Positions 17,252 to 25,349 of a stretch of 64,000 nt of DNA are shown piece after piece. The DNA is taken from positions 248,001-312,000 of the forward strand of contig NZ_JALJXP010000006.1 in the NCBI RefSeq assembly GCF_024170165.1. The letters are read 5' to 3'. The stretch comes from Pseudomonas nitroreducens (GTDB lineage: Bacteria; Pseudomonadota; Gammaproteobacteria; Pseudomonadales; Pseudomonadaceae). The translations under genes were made by a program, and so were the position numbers. Under the pieces are notes generated by a model. It was given only the letters and a program-made list of their open reading frames with translations, was not told the DNA's origin and did not search any database. Each line of letters opens with the position of its first letter. Positions within the stretch are counted from its first letter, which is position 1.

Positions 17252-18436
17252 TCAGCGTTGCGCGGTGCTGTGGTTGGCATCGGCCAGGTTGGCCTGGATC
17301 AGCTTCTCGATCAGCTGGTCGGCCGAGGCCAGTTGCTCCTGGTACACGTCGGTGGAGAACACCGCCTCGTGCGGGGCCTGCTGGGCGAGGGCCGGGCCGC
17401 TCTGGTCGTGCAGGCTGACGTTGACGTCCATGGACAGGCCGATACGCAGCGGGTTCTTCGCCAGTTCCTCGGCGTTGATGCGGATGCGCACCGGCACGCG
17501 CTGGACGATCTTGATCCAGTTGCCGGTGGCGTTCTGCGCTGGCAGCAGGGAGAAGGCGCTGCCGGTGCCGACGCCGAGGCTGTCGACGGTGCCGGAGTAC
17601 TTCACTTCGCTGCCGTAGAGGTCGGAACGGATTTCCACCGGCTGGCCGATGCGCATGTGCTTGAGCTGGGTTTCCTTGAAGTTGGCGTCGATCCACACCT
17701 GGTCCAGCGGGATCACCGCCATCAGCGCGGCGCCCGGCTGCACGCGCTGGCCGACCTGCACGGTGCGCTTGGCGACGTAGCCGGTGACCGGCGCGATGAT
17801 CACCGCGCGGGCGTCGTCCAAGTAGGCCTGGCGCAGCTTGGCGGCGGCGGCTTTGACGTCCGGGTGCGAGGCGATCACGGTGTCGTCCACCAGCGCGCGG
17901 TTGGTGTCCAGCTGCTGCTCGGAGTTGGTCAGCGAGCTGCGCGCGGTGTCCAGGGCATCGCGGGCGTGAGCCAGTTCTTCCTGGGAAATGGCGCCGTCGT
18001 TGGCGAGGTTCTGCCGGCGCTTGAAGTCGGCCTCGGCCTTGGACAGGGCGACCTTCTTGGCAGCCACGTCGGCCTTGTAGCCGTCGACGTTGCTGAACAG
18101 CCCGCGCACCTGGCGCACGGTGCGCGCGAGGTTGGCTTCGGCCTGCTGCAGGGCGATGTCGGCGTCGCTGGGGTCGAACTTCACCAGTACCTGGCCCTTG
18201 TGCACCAGGTCGCCGTCATCGGCGCCGATGCTGACCACGGTGCCGATGATCTGCGGGGTGATCTGCACGACGTTGCCGTTCACGTAGGCGTCGTCGGTGT
18301 CCTCGTGCCAGCGGCCGTAGAGGATTTCCCAGGCGACGCTGGCGAGGCCGGCCAGGATGACGACGGCGAGCAGGATCAGCAGCCAGCGCTTGCGCTTGGG
18401 GTTGCTGTTCGGGGTTTCTTGGGTGGCGGTGCTCAT
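17252..18436 (-). CDS. emrA: EmrA/HlyD-type membrane fusion protein
   Basis: The 394-residue periplasmic adaptor is anchored by one N-terminal helix at about residues 18-36. A lipoyl-like half (VVSIGADDGDLVHKGQ near 69-84), a coiled-coil hairpin rich in Ala and Glu, and the second half VKAAAAKLRQAY...VTGYVAKRTV follow. It bridges the EmrB pump to the outer-membrane factor encoded just upstream. It starts 14 bp after the outer-membrane gene stop. The length and order fit the EmrA family. Confidence 0.93.
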   Translation of the reverse strand: MSTATQETPNSNPKRKRWLLILLAVVILAGLASVAWEILYGRWHEDTDDAYVNGNVVQITPQIIGTVVSIGADDGDLVHKGQVLVKFDPSDADIALQQAEANLARTVRQVRGLFSNVDGYKADVAAKKVALSKAEADFKRRQNLANDGAISQEELAHARDALDTARSSLTNSEQQLDTNRALVDDTVIASHPDVKAAAAKLRQAYLDDARAVIIAPVTGYVAKRTVQVGQRVQPGAALMAVIPLDQVWIDANFKETQLKHMRIGQPVEIRSDLYGSEVKYSGTVDSLGVGTGSAFSLLPAQNATGNWIKIVQRVPVRIRINAEELAKNPLRIGLSMDVNVSLHDQSGPALAQQAPHEAVFSTDVYQEQLASADQLIEKLIQANLADANHSTAQR

Positions 18437-18450
18437 GTCGGGTGCCTCGT

Positions 18451-19932
18451 TCAGTGCGCGGCGGCCGCGTTCGCCTGGGCGAGCGGGGCGGGAGTGGATG
18501 TGGTGTCGGGCTGGTAACCACCGCCCAGGGCCTGGACCAGTTGCACCGAGAGGTCGATGCGCTGGGCGTCCAGGCTGGCCAGCTGGCGTTCGGCGAGGAG
18601 CAGTTGCTGCTGCACGCTGAGGGCGTCGAGGTAGTTGCCGACGCCTTCGCCATAACGGCGCATGGCCAGGTCGAAGTTGGATCTGGCGATGTCGCGGGCA
18701 TCGCGCTGGTCGTCGATCTGCTGCTCCAGCGAGCGCAGCTTGCCGAGATCGTCGGCGACTTCGCCGAGGGCGTTGACCAGGGTCTTGTTGTACTGGGCAA
18801 CGGCCAGGTCGTAGTCGGCGTCCTTCTCGGCGAGGTTGGCGCGCAGGCGACCGCCATCGAAGATCGGCAGGGAGATGGCCGGGGCGATCTGGAAGAACCG
18901 GCTCGGCGCCTTCAGCACATCGCTGGTGTGCAGGGCGGCGAGGCCGACCATCGCGCCCAGGTTCACGTTGGGATAGAACTCGGTCTTCGCCGACGCGATG
19001 CTTTTCGAGGCGGCCTCGACCCGCCAGCGTGCGGCGACGATGTCCGGGCGACGGCCCAGCAGTTCGGCTGGCAGGTTCGACGGCAGGCTCAGCGCGCCGG
19101 GCTTGAGCACTTGCGGGCGTTGCAGGTCCTGGCCGCGGTCCGGGCCCTGGCCGAGCAGCACGGCGAGGGCGATGCGGTCGCTGGCGATCTCCTGCTCGGC
19201 GGCTGCCAGTTGCTGCTTGGCACTGGCGACCTGGGACTGCGTCTGCTGCAGCTGGACCTTGCTGTCCAGGCCGGCGTCCATGCGCTTCTGGCTGAGCTGG
19301 AAGAGATGCTGCGAGCGATCCAGTTCGTCTTTGGCCAGGTCGCGAGCGACGAAGGCGTGGCCCAGGTCGCTATAGGCGCGGGCGACGTTGGTGGAGAGCG
19401 TGATCGAGGCGGCCTGGCGGTCGACTTCGGCGGCGTTGGCCTGGCCGAGGGCGGCTTCCCAGGCGTCGCGCTGGCCGCCCCAGAGGTCGAGGTCGTAGCT
19501 GAAGCTCATCGACAGGTATTTCACCGCCGAGTAGCGACCGCCGGTTGGTGCCGGAATGATGCTTTCCGGTGCGCGGATGCCGGCGTAGCTGGCGGTGCCC
19601 TTGACGCTGGGCAGGCGCGCGGCGTCCTGCGCCTGCGCGGCGGCGATGGCCTGGCGTGCGCGGGCGCTGGCGATGTCCAGGTCCGGCGTGCCGCGCAGGG
19701 CCTCGCCGATCAGGCTGTCCAGTTGCGGGTCGCCCAGGCTGGTCCACCAGTGCTCGCTGGGCCAGGCGGCGGCAGACAGCGGGGTGCCATCGAGGCTGAC
19801 GCCGGCCTTCAGGCTGGCTGGGTCGACGGCCCTGCCGCTGGTGTCCAGGCCCTTGTAGCTGACGCAGCCGGAGAGGCCCAGCACGGCAGCGAACACGGCG
19901 GCCGGCAGCAGGGCGATGCGGAGGTGGTTCAT
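18451..19932 (-). CDS. Outer-membrane efflux lipoprotein (NodT/OprM family)
   Basis: The 493-residue protein starts MNHLRIALLP and has a hydrophobic signal ending in the lipobox LSGC, so it is a lipoprotein of the RND/MFS outer-membrane factor family. The remaining sequence shows the two TolC-like halves with long helical stretches (DELDRSQHLFQLSQKR and related). The ATG at 19932 was chosen because AGGAG stands 8 nt before it; an ATG six bases upstream is too close to that site. It forms the trans-periplasmic duct for EmrAB. The gene begins 2 bp after the marR stop. Confidence 0.9.
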   Translation of the reverse strand: MNHLRIALLPAAVFAAVLGLSGCVSYKGLDTSGRAVDPASLKAGVSLDGTPLSAAAWPSEHWWTSLGDPQLDSLIGEALRGTPDLDIASARARQAIAAAQAQDAARLPSVKGTASYAGIRAPESIIPAPTGGRYSAVKYLSMSFSYDLDLWGGQRDAWEAALGQANAAEVDRQAASITLSTNVARAYSDLGHAFVARDLAKDELDRSQHLFQLSQKRMDAGLDSKVQLQQTQSQVASAKQQLAAAEQEIASDRIALAVLLGQGPDRGQDLQRPQVLKPGALSLPSNLPAELLGRRPDIVAARWRVEAASKSIASAKTEFYPNVNLGAMVGLAALHTSDVLKAPSRFFQIAPAISLPIFDGGRLRANLAEKDADYDLAVAQYNKTLVNALGEVADDLGKLRSLEQQIDDQRDARDIARSNFDLAMRRYGEGVGNYLDALSVQQQLLLAERQLASLDAQRIDLSVQLVQALGGGYQPDTTSTPAPLAQANAAAAH

Positions 19933-19934
19933 GG

Positions 19935-20408
19935 TCATTTCTCCTGCGCCGCGCAATGGGCGGCGGCGCCGTGGGCGCGCAGGATCTTGTCGAGCAGGCC
20001 GGTGAGGGTCTGCAGTTCGTCGCGGGAGAGGCCACCGACCAGTTCGTTCATGGCTGCTGCGGCGATGCTCGGGGCTTCGTCATTCACCGCCTGTCCGGCG
20101 GGGCTGAGGCTCAGGCGCACGCTGCGGCGGTCGTTCTGGCAGGGCTCGCGGACCAGCAGGTCCTTGCGCGCCAGGCGATCGAGCATGCGGGTCATGGAGC
20201 CGCTGTCGATGGACAGCTCGCGACACAATTCGGCTGGCGTGTTGGCGCGCGCCTGGCCAACGAAGAACAGCACCTTGAACTGAGCGGCAGTGATGTCCAG
20301 GTGGGCGAGGTGCTTGTCCATCAAGCGGTCCTTGAGGATCGCCGTAGCGCCCAGCAACTGGCCGATGGAGCCTTTGAACGGAAAATCCGCTGCGTTGTAG
20401 TGATTCAT
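19935..20408 (-). CDS. MarR-family transcriptional repressor of the efflux operon
   Basis: The 157-residue winged-helix protein has the MarR core: HLDITAAQFKVLFFVGQA (helices leading to the HTH) and the recognition/wing part LSIDSGSMTRMLDRLARKDLLVREP with NDRRSVRLSLSPAG. Family members bind a palindrome as dimers and release on binding phenolic or drug ligands. It is first in the operon with the efflux genes, and two nearly identical palindromes lie immediately upstream, so autorepression of the operon is likely. Functionally it resembles EmrR/MprA. Confidence 0.93.
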   Translation of the reverse strand: MNHYNAADFPFKGSIGQLLGATAILKDRLMDKHLAHLDITAAQFKVLFFVGQARANTPAELCRELSIDSGSMTRMLDRLARKDLLVREPCQNDRRSVRLSLSPAGQAVNDEAPSIAAAAMNELVGGLSRDELQTLTGLLDKILRAHGAAAHCAAQEK

Positions 20409-20422
20409 GTCAAAACAGAAAG

Positions 20423-20476
20423 CTGCTTAGGCAGTGAAATGTTTCGAAATGATACTGCCTAGGCAGCGATTGACAA
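20423..20476 (-). promoter_or_regulatory. Promoter and twin MarR operators of the efflux operon
   Basis: The perfect palindrome CTGCCTAGGCAG (20455-20466) and the near-identical CTGCTTAGGCAG (20423-20434) are spaced 32 bp centre to centre, about three helical turns. On the minus strand TTGTCA (20471-20476) and TATCAT (20449-20454) make a -35/-10 pair with a 16-bp spacer that contains the perfect palindrome, so repressor binding would block RNA polymerase. The second palindrome lies in the leader just before the marR start. Confidence 0.8.
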
Positions 20477-20621
20477 GGCTCAATTGTCGCGATTGCGCAA
20501 CAATCCGTTCGACGAAGCGCTATTAGGTCAGGATTAGCAACAGGGATGGCTGATTTCCTACGCCGTCGACTGTCCTTTATGCACAAGGGGCGCGGCTTTA
20601 GGGCGCAAATCGCATATGAGA

Positions 20622-20637
20622 TGTGATAGCAATCACT
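20622..20637. promoter_or_regulatory. Candidate CRP/Vfr binding site
   Basis: TGTGATAGCAATCACT fits the CRP-type consensus TGTGA-N6-TCACA with one mismatch. It sits in an AT-rich 390-bp stretch without genes (20409-20797), about 215 bp upstream of marR. The rest of this stretch contains the marR promoter, an AT-rich block at 20650-20695 and a TTATCCACA inverted repeat. No gene is visible there. Confidence 0.45.
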
Positions 20638-20756
20638 AAATGTCGTAACCGACTGTTTTTAATAGATTAAATTCATGTGTACAAAAAATGACCAGATCGC
20701 AGCGAGGCGGTCTGGGTGGTAAGGAAGGGGTAGTTTTTCCCGAGTTACGAACAGAG

Positions 20757-20775
20757 TTATCCACAGGGTCTGTGG
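20757..20775. repeat. TTATCCACA-type inverted repeat (copy 1)
   Basis: TTATCCACA (20757-20765) starts a small hairpin, CCACAG (20761-20766), GGT, CTGTGG (20770-20775). Related elements occur at 44133-44180, 45663-45716 and 45805-45823. The nine bases equal the DnaA-box consensus. Here it is just downstream of the methyltransferase stop. Confidence 0.5.
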
Positions 20776-20797
20776 GTGAAGCGCTGGAACGCCCGTC

Positions 20798-22018
20798 TCA
20801 GGTGCGTTCGGCCAGCAACAGCAGGTTGCGCGGGGTCATTCGGGTGGCACAGAAGGCGCCGAGGGTGGCGCGATAGCCTTGTTCCTGGAGGTAGAGCGCG
20901 CGGTCGAGCAGCAGCCACAGCTCCATGGGGCGACGGAACAGCCCACGCACCAGTTCCAGGTTGCGTACCTCGGCCAGGCGCTGCCAGCCCCTTGCCTCCA
21001 GTTCCTGCCAGTCGGTGCCAGCGGGCAGGTCGAGCCCCCTGAGCGCGGCGAGATCCCGGCAATAGTCGGCGAAGGGTTTGTCCAGCCAGGTTGGCGGTAC
21101 GGAGGGAGTGGACAGGTAGTCGTTGCTGCCGCGGACTTCCCGTTGCAGCAGGTCGAATGCCAGTCGCCGCGCCATCGAGCCGTCACGCTGGCGACGCACG
21201 CGGGCGCCTGCTGTGACGGTTTCGGCAAGCGGCAGGCGCAGGTCATCCCGCGAGAGCCGCAGGCTGGAGTTTTGCGCAGTGTGCGAGAGCGGCTGGTAGT
21301 GCTCGCTGTCGATGCGGTTGTAGCAACAGGGCGCCACGGCAAGCTGGCGGCAGCCCCGGGCACTGGCCAGTTGCAGCAGGCGGACGTGCAGGTTGCCGCA
21401 GGCGTGCAGGGCGACGGCGGTGTGCCCGGCCTGCAGGTGCTCGCGAGCGTCCGCTGCGAGCACGTCCTGCTGGCGGTGCCGGGCATGAAGCTGCAGCCGA
21501 TCGCTCAGGCGCTGGCCGTCTTCCACCAGGGCGTTGTCGAACTCCAGGCTCAGCAGCGGCTTGCCGTCGCGCGCCAGCAGACGGCCCAGATGGCCTTTGC
21601 CGGCGCACCAGTCGAGCCATTGCTGCGGTGTTTCGGCGAAATCCAGGCGGCTGGCGAAGGCTTCGATCTGTTGCCACTTGCGGCCGGGGACGTCGACGGT
21701 CAGCAGGTTCGGCAGCTTGCCCAGCGGTGTTGCCGGGAGTTCGCCGACGATGGACAGCCGCGCGGACGTGGCGGCCATCTCGGGGAAGGGAGCTGGCGCA
21801 TCGAGCTGCTCGGGCGCGTTGTGCACCGATTCGGCGGCTTCGAGGCTGCGGCTGCGTAGCCAGGCGGCCAGTTCAGGCTGCTCGCGCTCCCACGGCAGCT
21901 CCAGCATCGTGAAGGGTTTCGGCCGCCACAGCGCCTGATGTTCCAGCAGGAAGCCGTCCAGTGCCTGGAAGCGCTGGAGCAGGTCGGAGCCGGTCAGGGG
22001 AGTGTCGTTGGGGCGCAC
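20798..22018 (-). CDS. SAM-dependent methyltransferase-domain protein (Methyltransf_32-like)
   Basis: The 406-residue cytosolic protein has a class I SAM-binding start WLDWCAGKGHLGRLLA near residues 138-153, followed by ALHACGNLHVRLL near 215 and VAPCCYN near 242. This combination of DxCAGKG, HACG and PCCY is typical of the Methyltransf_32 family, whose members include RNA or protein methyltransferase candidates of unclear substrate. The start is GTG 22018; no clear Shine-Dalgarno is visible and no ATG lies near. It stands alone between the amino-acid transporter genes and the marR promoter region. The substrate is unknown. Confidence 0.8.
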   Translation of the reverse strand: MRPNDTPLTGSDLLQRFQALDGFLLEHQALWRPKPFTMLELPWEREQPELAAWLRSRSLEAAESVHNAPEQLDAPAPFPEMAATSARLSIVGELPATPLGKLPNLLTVDVPGRKWQQIEAFASRLDFAETPQQWLDWCAGKGHLGRLLARDGKPLLSLEFDNALVEDGQRLSDRLQLHARHRQQDVLAADAREHLQAGHTAVALHACGNLHVRLLQLASARGCRQLAVAPCCYNRIDSEHYQPLSHTAQNSSLRLSRDDLRLPLAETVTAGARVRRQRDGSMARRLAFDLLQREVRGSNDYLSTPSVPPTWLDKPFADYCRDLAALRGLDLPAGTDWQELEARGWQRLAEVRNLELVRGLFRRPMELWLLLDRALYLQEQGYRATLGAFCATRMTPRNLLLLAERT

Positions 22019-22084
22019 GATATGAAGCGGGAGAAAGCCACGGGGCGCGCATTATAGCGGCCCCGCGGGCGAGCGGCGCGCCGG

Positions 22085-22777
22085 TCAGCGGCCCTGCATG
22101 GAGTCCACCTTCAGCCAGCGTTCGAGCAGGCGGAAGATGCGGGTCAGCACCAGGGTGATCAGCAGGTAGAAGAGGCCTGCGTAGCAGAAGAACAGCATGT
22201 TCTCGTAGGTGCGCGCGATGATGGTGCGGGTCATGCCCATGATGTCGAACAGGGTCACGGTGTACACCACGGCGCTGGCCTTGAGCATGAGGATCACCTC
22301 GTTGCTGTAGGCCGGCATGGCGATACGCGCGGCGCGCGGCAGGATGATGTGGAACAGCGCCTGACGACGGGACATGCCCAGCGCGCGGGCGGCTTCCACT
22401 TCACCCACCGGGATGGCGTGGATGGCGCCCCGGAGAATCTCCGCGATGTAGGCCGCGGTGTGCAGGGTCATGGTCAGCAGGGCGCACCAGTAAGGGTCGC
22501 GCAGGTACGGCCAGAACGGCCCCTTGCGCACGCTTTCGAACTGGGCGAAGCCGTAATAGACGATGAACAGCTGCAGCAGCAGCGGTGTGCCGCGGAAGAA
22601 GAAGATGTAGGCGTAGGGTACTGCGCGTACGTACCAGTGCCGCGAGGCGCGGGCGATGCCCAGCGGCACGGCGAGGCAGAGGCCGGCGACCACGGCGATG
22701 GCCAGCAGCTCCAGGGTCAGGGTGGCGCCCTGGAGCATCTTCGGCAGCCATTTGAGGAGCAGCTCGAGATCGGTCAT
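22085..22777 (-). CDS. Polar amino-acid ABC transporter permease (HisM-like)
   Basis: The 230-residue inner-membrane permease belongs to the HisMQ family, with about five helices. It has FFFRGTPLLLQLF near residues 58-70 and the ABC-coupling EAA loop EAARALGMSRRQALFHIILPRA near 132-153. It pairs with the upstream permease to import a basic amino acid. The start overlaps the HisQ-like stop by 4 bp (ATGA). A longer upstream frame to 23155 is an out-of-frame shadow of the neighbour. Confidence 0.93.
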   Translation of the reverse strand: MTDLELLLKWLPKMLQGATLTLELLAIAVVAGLCLAVPLGIARASRHWYVRAVPYAYIFFFRGTPLLLQLFIVYYGFAQFESVRKGPFWPYLRDPYWCALLTMTLHTAAYIAEILRGAIHAIPVGEVEAARALGMSRRQALFHIILPRAARIAMPAYSNEVILMLKASAVVYTVTLFDIMGMTRTIIARTYENMLFFCYAGLFYLLITLVLTRIFRLLERWLKVDSMQGR

Positions 22778-23469
22778 AGCTCGTTCCTCACGAAGCCACG
22801 GCCGGCTCGACGCTCGAGGAAGTGCAGGGCGGCCATGATGAAGACGGTCAGGCCCAGGTAGATGAAGGCCGCGGTCATGTAGAAGGTGAAGGGTTCCTTG
22901 GTCGCGTTGGAGGCGACCTGGGCCTTGCGCATGATCTCGTCGAGGCTGATCAGCGAAACCAGGGCGGTGTCCTTGAGCAGGATCAGGTAGAGGTTGCCCA
23001 GGCCCGGCAGCGCCACGCGCCACACCTGCGGCAGCACGATGCGCCAGAAGATGCGCGGGGCGGAGAGGCCCAGCGCCTGGCCGGCCTCGCGATGGCCCTT
23101 GGGAATCGCCAGCAGCGCGCCACGGAAGACTTCGGTCGCGTAGGCGCCGAAGCACAGGCCCAGGGCACAGGTGCCCGCTGCGAACGGGGAGAGGGCGAAT
23201 TCCGGATAGCCGAACAGCCCGCCAATGGCGTTCAGGCCGGTCACGGTACCGAAGTAGATCATCAGTACCCAGAGCGTTTCCGGAACGCCGCGCACCAGGG
23301 TGGTGTAGAAGCCGCCCAGGTTACGCAGGATGCTGTATTTCGAAGTCTTGGCGACAGCGCCGAGCAGGCCGAGGATCAGTCCCACGCAGACTGCGGCGAG
23401 CGAAAGCTTGAGCGTCATCCAGGTGCCGGCGATCAACTGATCGCCAAAGCCGTGCAGGTCGAAAATCAT
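22774..23469 (-). CDS. Polar amino-acid ABC transporter permease (HisQ-like)
   Basis: The 231-residue HisMQ-family permease shows LVRGVPETLWVLMIYFG near residues 58-74 and the EAA loop REAGQALGLSAPRIFWRIVLPQ near 126-147. It forms a heterodimeric channel with the next gene product. The ATG at 23469 lies 57 bp after the binding-protein stop, and the gap contains a perfect 10-bp stem-loop that could lower permease expression relative to the binding protein. Confidence 0.93.
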   Translation of the reverse strand: MIFDLHGFGDQLIAGTWMTLKLSLAAVCVGLILGLLGAVAKTSKYSILRNLGGFYTTLVRGVPETLWVLMIYFGTVTGLNAIGGLFGYPEFALSPFAAGTCALGLCFGAYATEVFRGALLAIPKGHREAGQALGLSAPRIFWRIVLPQVWRVALPGLGNLYLILLKDTALVSLISLDEIMRKAQVASNATKEPFTFYMTAAFIYLGLTVFIMAALHFLERRAGRGFVRNEL

Positions 23470-23490
23470 GGGGAGTCACGCCTGAAGGCG

Positions 23491-23516
23491 CGCGCCGCCC
23501 GGCGAGGGGCGGCGCG
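23491..23516. repeat. Intercistronic stem-loop between binding protein and permease genes
   Basis: CGCGCCGCCC (23491-23500) pairs perfectly with GGGCGGCGCG (23507-23516) around a 6-nt loop. No T-run follows on the minus strand, so it fits an mRNA-stabilising or attenuating hairpin better than a full terminator. Confidence 0.6.
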
Positions 23517-23525
23517 GCACATGCA

Positions 23526-24278
23526 TCAGTAGATGCTGAAGGGGAAGTACTTGTCGTTGATCTTCTTGTAGGTACCGTCGTCGACGATTTCCTTCAGCGC
23601 GGCGTTCAGCTTGTCACGCAGCGGGTCGCCCTTGCGCACGGCGATGCCGATCTTGTCGTTGTCGAACACCGGCTCGCCCTTGAACTCGAAGTCCTTGCCG
23701 GCGTCGCTCTTGAGCCAGTCGTACTGCACGAACTTGTCGGCCAGCACGCCGTCGAGGCGGCCCGAGGACAGGTCGAGGTAGGCGTTTTCCTGGGTGTCGT
23801 AGAGCTTGATGGTGACGGTGTCAGCCATGTTGTCTTCAAGCCAGGTGCCGGCGATGGTCGCGCGCTGCGCACCGATCACCTTGCCTTTGAGGTAGCCCTT
23901 GTCGGTTTTGAAGTCGGTCGACTTCGGTGCCACGAACTGCAGCTTGTTGGTGTAGTAGGGGTTGGTGAAATCAACCGCCTGCTTGCGCTCGTCGGTGATC
24001 GACATGGAAGCGACGATGAAGTCGAACTTCTTGGCGTTCAGCGCGGGGATGATGCCGTCCCAGTCGGAGGTGACGACGTCGCACTCGGTCTTCATCTTGG
24101 CGCACAGTGCCTTGCCGATCTCGATGTCGAAACCGACAACCTGGCCGCTGGCGTCGATGCCGTTGAAGGGCGGGTAGGCGCCTTCGGTGCCGATGCGCAG
24201 TTTGTCCGCGGCGATGGCCTGGCTCCCCAGTGCGAAGGTGGCCGCGATAGCCAGAACGATCTTCTTATAGTTGTTCAT
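23526..24278 (-). CDS. Periplasmic polar amino-acid binding protein (HisJ/ArgT-like)
   Basis: The 250-residue protein has a cleavable signal peptide (positive N-terminus, hydrophobic core, cleavage after AIA near residue 23). The class 3 solute-binding start LRIGTEGAYPPFNG follows at about 26-39, and FDFIVASMSITDERKQAVDFT near 83-103 carries the Ser and Arg that bind the amino-acid backbone. It delivers a basic amino acid (His, Arg, Lys or Orn class) to the HisQM-like permease. The exact ligand cannot be read from the sequence. The gene lies between the ATPase gene and the permeases. Confidence 0.92.
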   Translation of the reverse strand: MNNYKKIVLAIAATFALGSQAIAADKLRIGTEGAYPPFNGIDASGQVVGFDIEIGKALCAKMKTECDVVTSDWDGIIPALNAKKFDFIVASMSITDERKQAVDFTNPYYTNKLQFVAPKSTDFKTDKGYLKGKVIGAQRATIAGTWLEDNMADTVTIKLYDTQENAYLDLSSGRLDGVLADKFVQYDWLKSDAGKDFEFKGEPVFDNDKIGIAVRKGDPLRDKLNAALKEIVDDGTYKKINDKYFPFSIY

Positions 24279-24292
24279 GCAGTAATGCTCCG

Positions 24293-25066
24293 TTAGCGGT
24301 GGCTGGACATGAATTGTTTACAGCGTGCCGATTGCGGGTTGTCAAATACCTGCTGCGGCGGTCCCTGCTCTTCTACCAGGCCCTGGTGGAGGAACACCAC
24401 CTCGCTGGATACCTGGCGGGCAAAGTTCATTTCATGGGTCACCAGCAGCATGGTGCGACCCTCATCGGCGAGCGCGCGGATAACGTTAAGCACTTCCTGG
24501 ACCATTTCCGGGTCCAGTGCCGACGTCGGCTCGTCGAAGAGGATGACCTTGGGCTGCATCGCCAGGGTGCGGGCGATGGCGGCGCGCTGCTGCTGACCAC
24601 CGGAAAGCTGCGCGGGGAAGCTGTGGCGCTTGTCGGAGATGCCGACCTTGGCCAGCAGGGCCTCGGCGATCTCGGTGGCCTCGGCCTTGGTCTTGCCCAG
24701 CACACGGCGCGGCGCCTCGATGATGTTGTCGAGGATGCTCATGTGCGGCCAGAGGTTGAAGTTCTGGAAGACGAAGCCCAGTTCGCTGCGCAGACGGTTG
24801 ATCTGCTTGTTGTCCGAGGCAACCAGCGAGCCGTCCTTGGTCTTCTTCAGCTTGAGTTCTTCACCGGCGACCAGGATCTGGCCCTGGTGCGGGTTCTCCA
24901 GCAGGTTGATGCAGCGCAGGAACGTGGATTTACCGGAACCGGAGGAGCCGAGAATGGAAATCACATCGCCGTCGCGGGCGGTCAGGGAAATGCCTTTGAG
25001 CACTTCCAGGTCACCGTAACGCTTGTGCAGGTTACGGATTTCCAGTGCGGGTATGGCCGTGGCCAT
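24293..25066 (-). CDS. Polar amino-acid ABC transporter ATP-binding protein (HisP-like)
   Basis: The 257-residue ATPase has Walker A GSSGSGKST near residues 40-48, signature LSGGQQQRAAIARTLA near 154-169, Walker B VILFDEPTSALD near 173-184 and the switch His in LLVTHEM near 208. The start ATG 25066 is preceded by AGGAG at 8 nt; an in-frame upstream start at 25111 lacks a site. It is first in the four-gene transport operon (ATPase, binding protein, two permeases). The upstream 280 bp contain no other gene, only the terminator of the next gene; no convincing promoter could be singled out. Confidence 0.95.
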   Translation of the reverse strand: MATAIPALEIRNLHKRYGDLEVLKGISLTARDGDVISILGSSGSGKSTFLRCINLLENPHQGQILVAGEELKLKKTKDGSLVASDNKQINRLRSELGFVFQNFNLWPHMSILDNIIEAPRRVLGKTKAEATEIAEALLAKVGISDKRHSFPAQLSGGQQQRAAIARTLAMQPKVILFDEPTSALDPEMVQEVLNVIRALADEGRTMLLVTHEMNFARQVSSEVVFLHQGLVEEQGPPQQVFDNPQSARCKQFMSSHR

Positions 25067-25321
25067 AGGGGGCTCCTCTATTGTTATTCGGACGCTTTCG
25101 CAGCAGGTCACTGCAGAATCGGGGCCATCCTGGCGAGGGGCAACCTAACACGCACTCAGGGGTGCGCCAAGCGCCCATCTGCCGCGGTCGTCGGCTGTAG
25201 TGGCAAGTTGTCGCATTGCCGCTCGGCGTTGTCGCCTGGGCTGAACTAGCCGCGCCGGTTCGGGGCATCGGCTGATGGCGCGGGGGCGGGATAGTGCCAG
25301 TTTAGACCCGTCAGTAAAAGT

Positions 25322-25343
25322 CCGGCGGCCCTGGGGCCGCCGG
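25322..25343 (-). terminator. Rho-independent terminator of the sulfatase gene
   Basis: CCGGCGGCC (25322-25330) pairs with GGCCGCCGG (25335-25343) around a 4-nt loop, immediately after the sulfatase stop. A short T-run (TTTTAC) follows on the minus strand. Confidence 0.7.
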
Positions 25344-25349
25344 TACGAG

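Noticed and set aside
20757..20775. Replication origin suggested by the DnaA-box sequence
   Set aside because: Single boxes separated by kilobases, without dnaA, dnaN or gidA nearby or an AT-rich unwinding region beside a box cluster.
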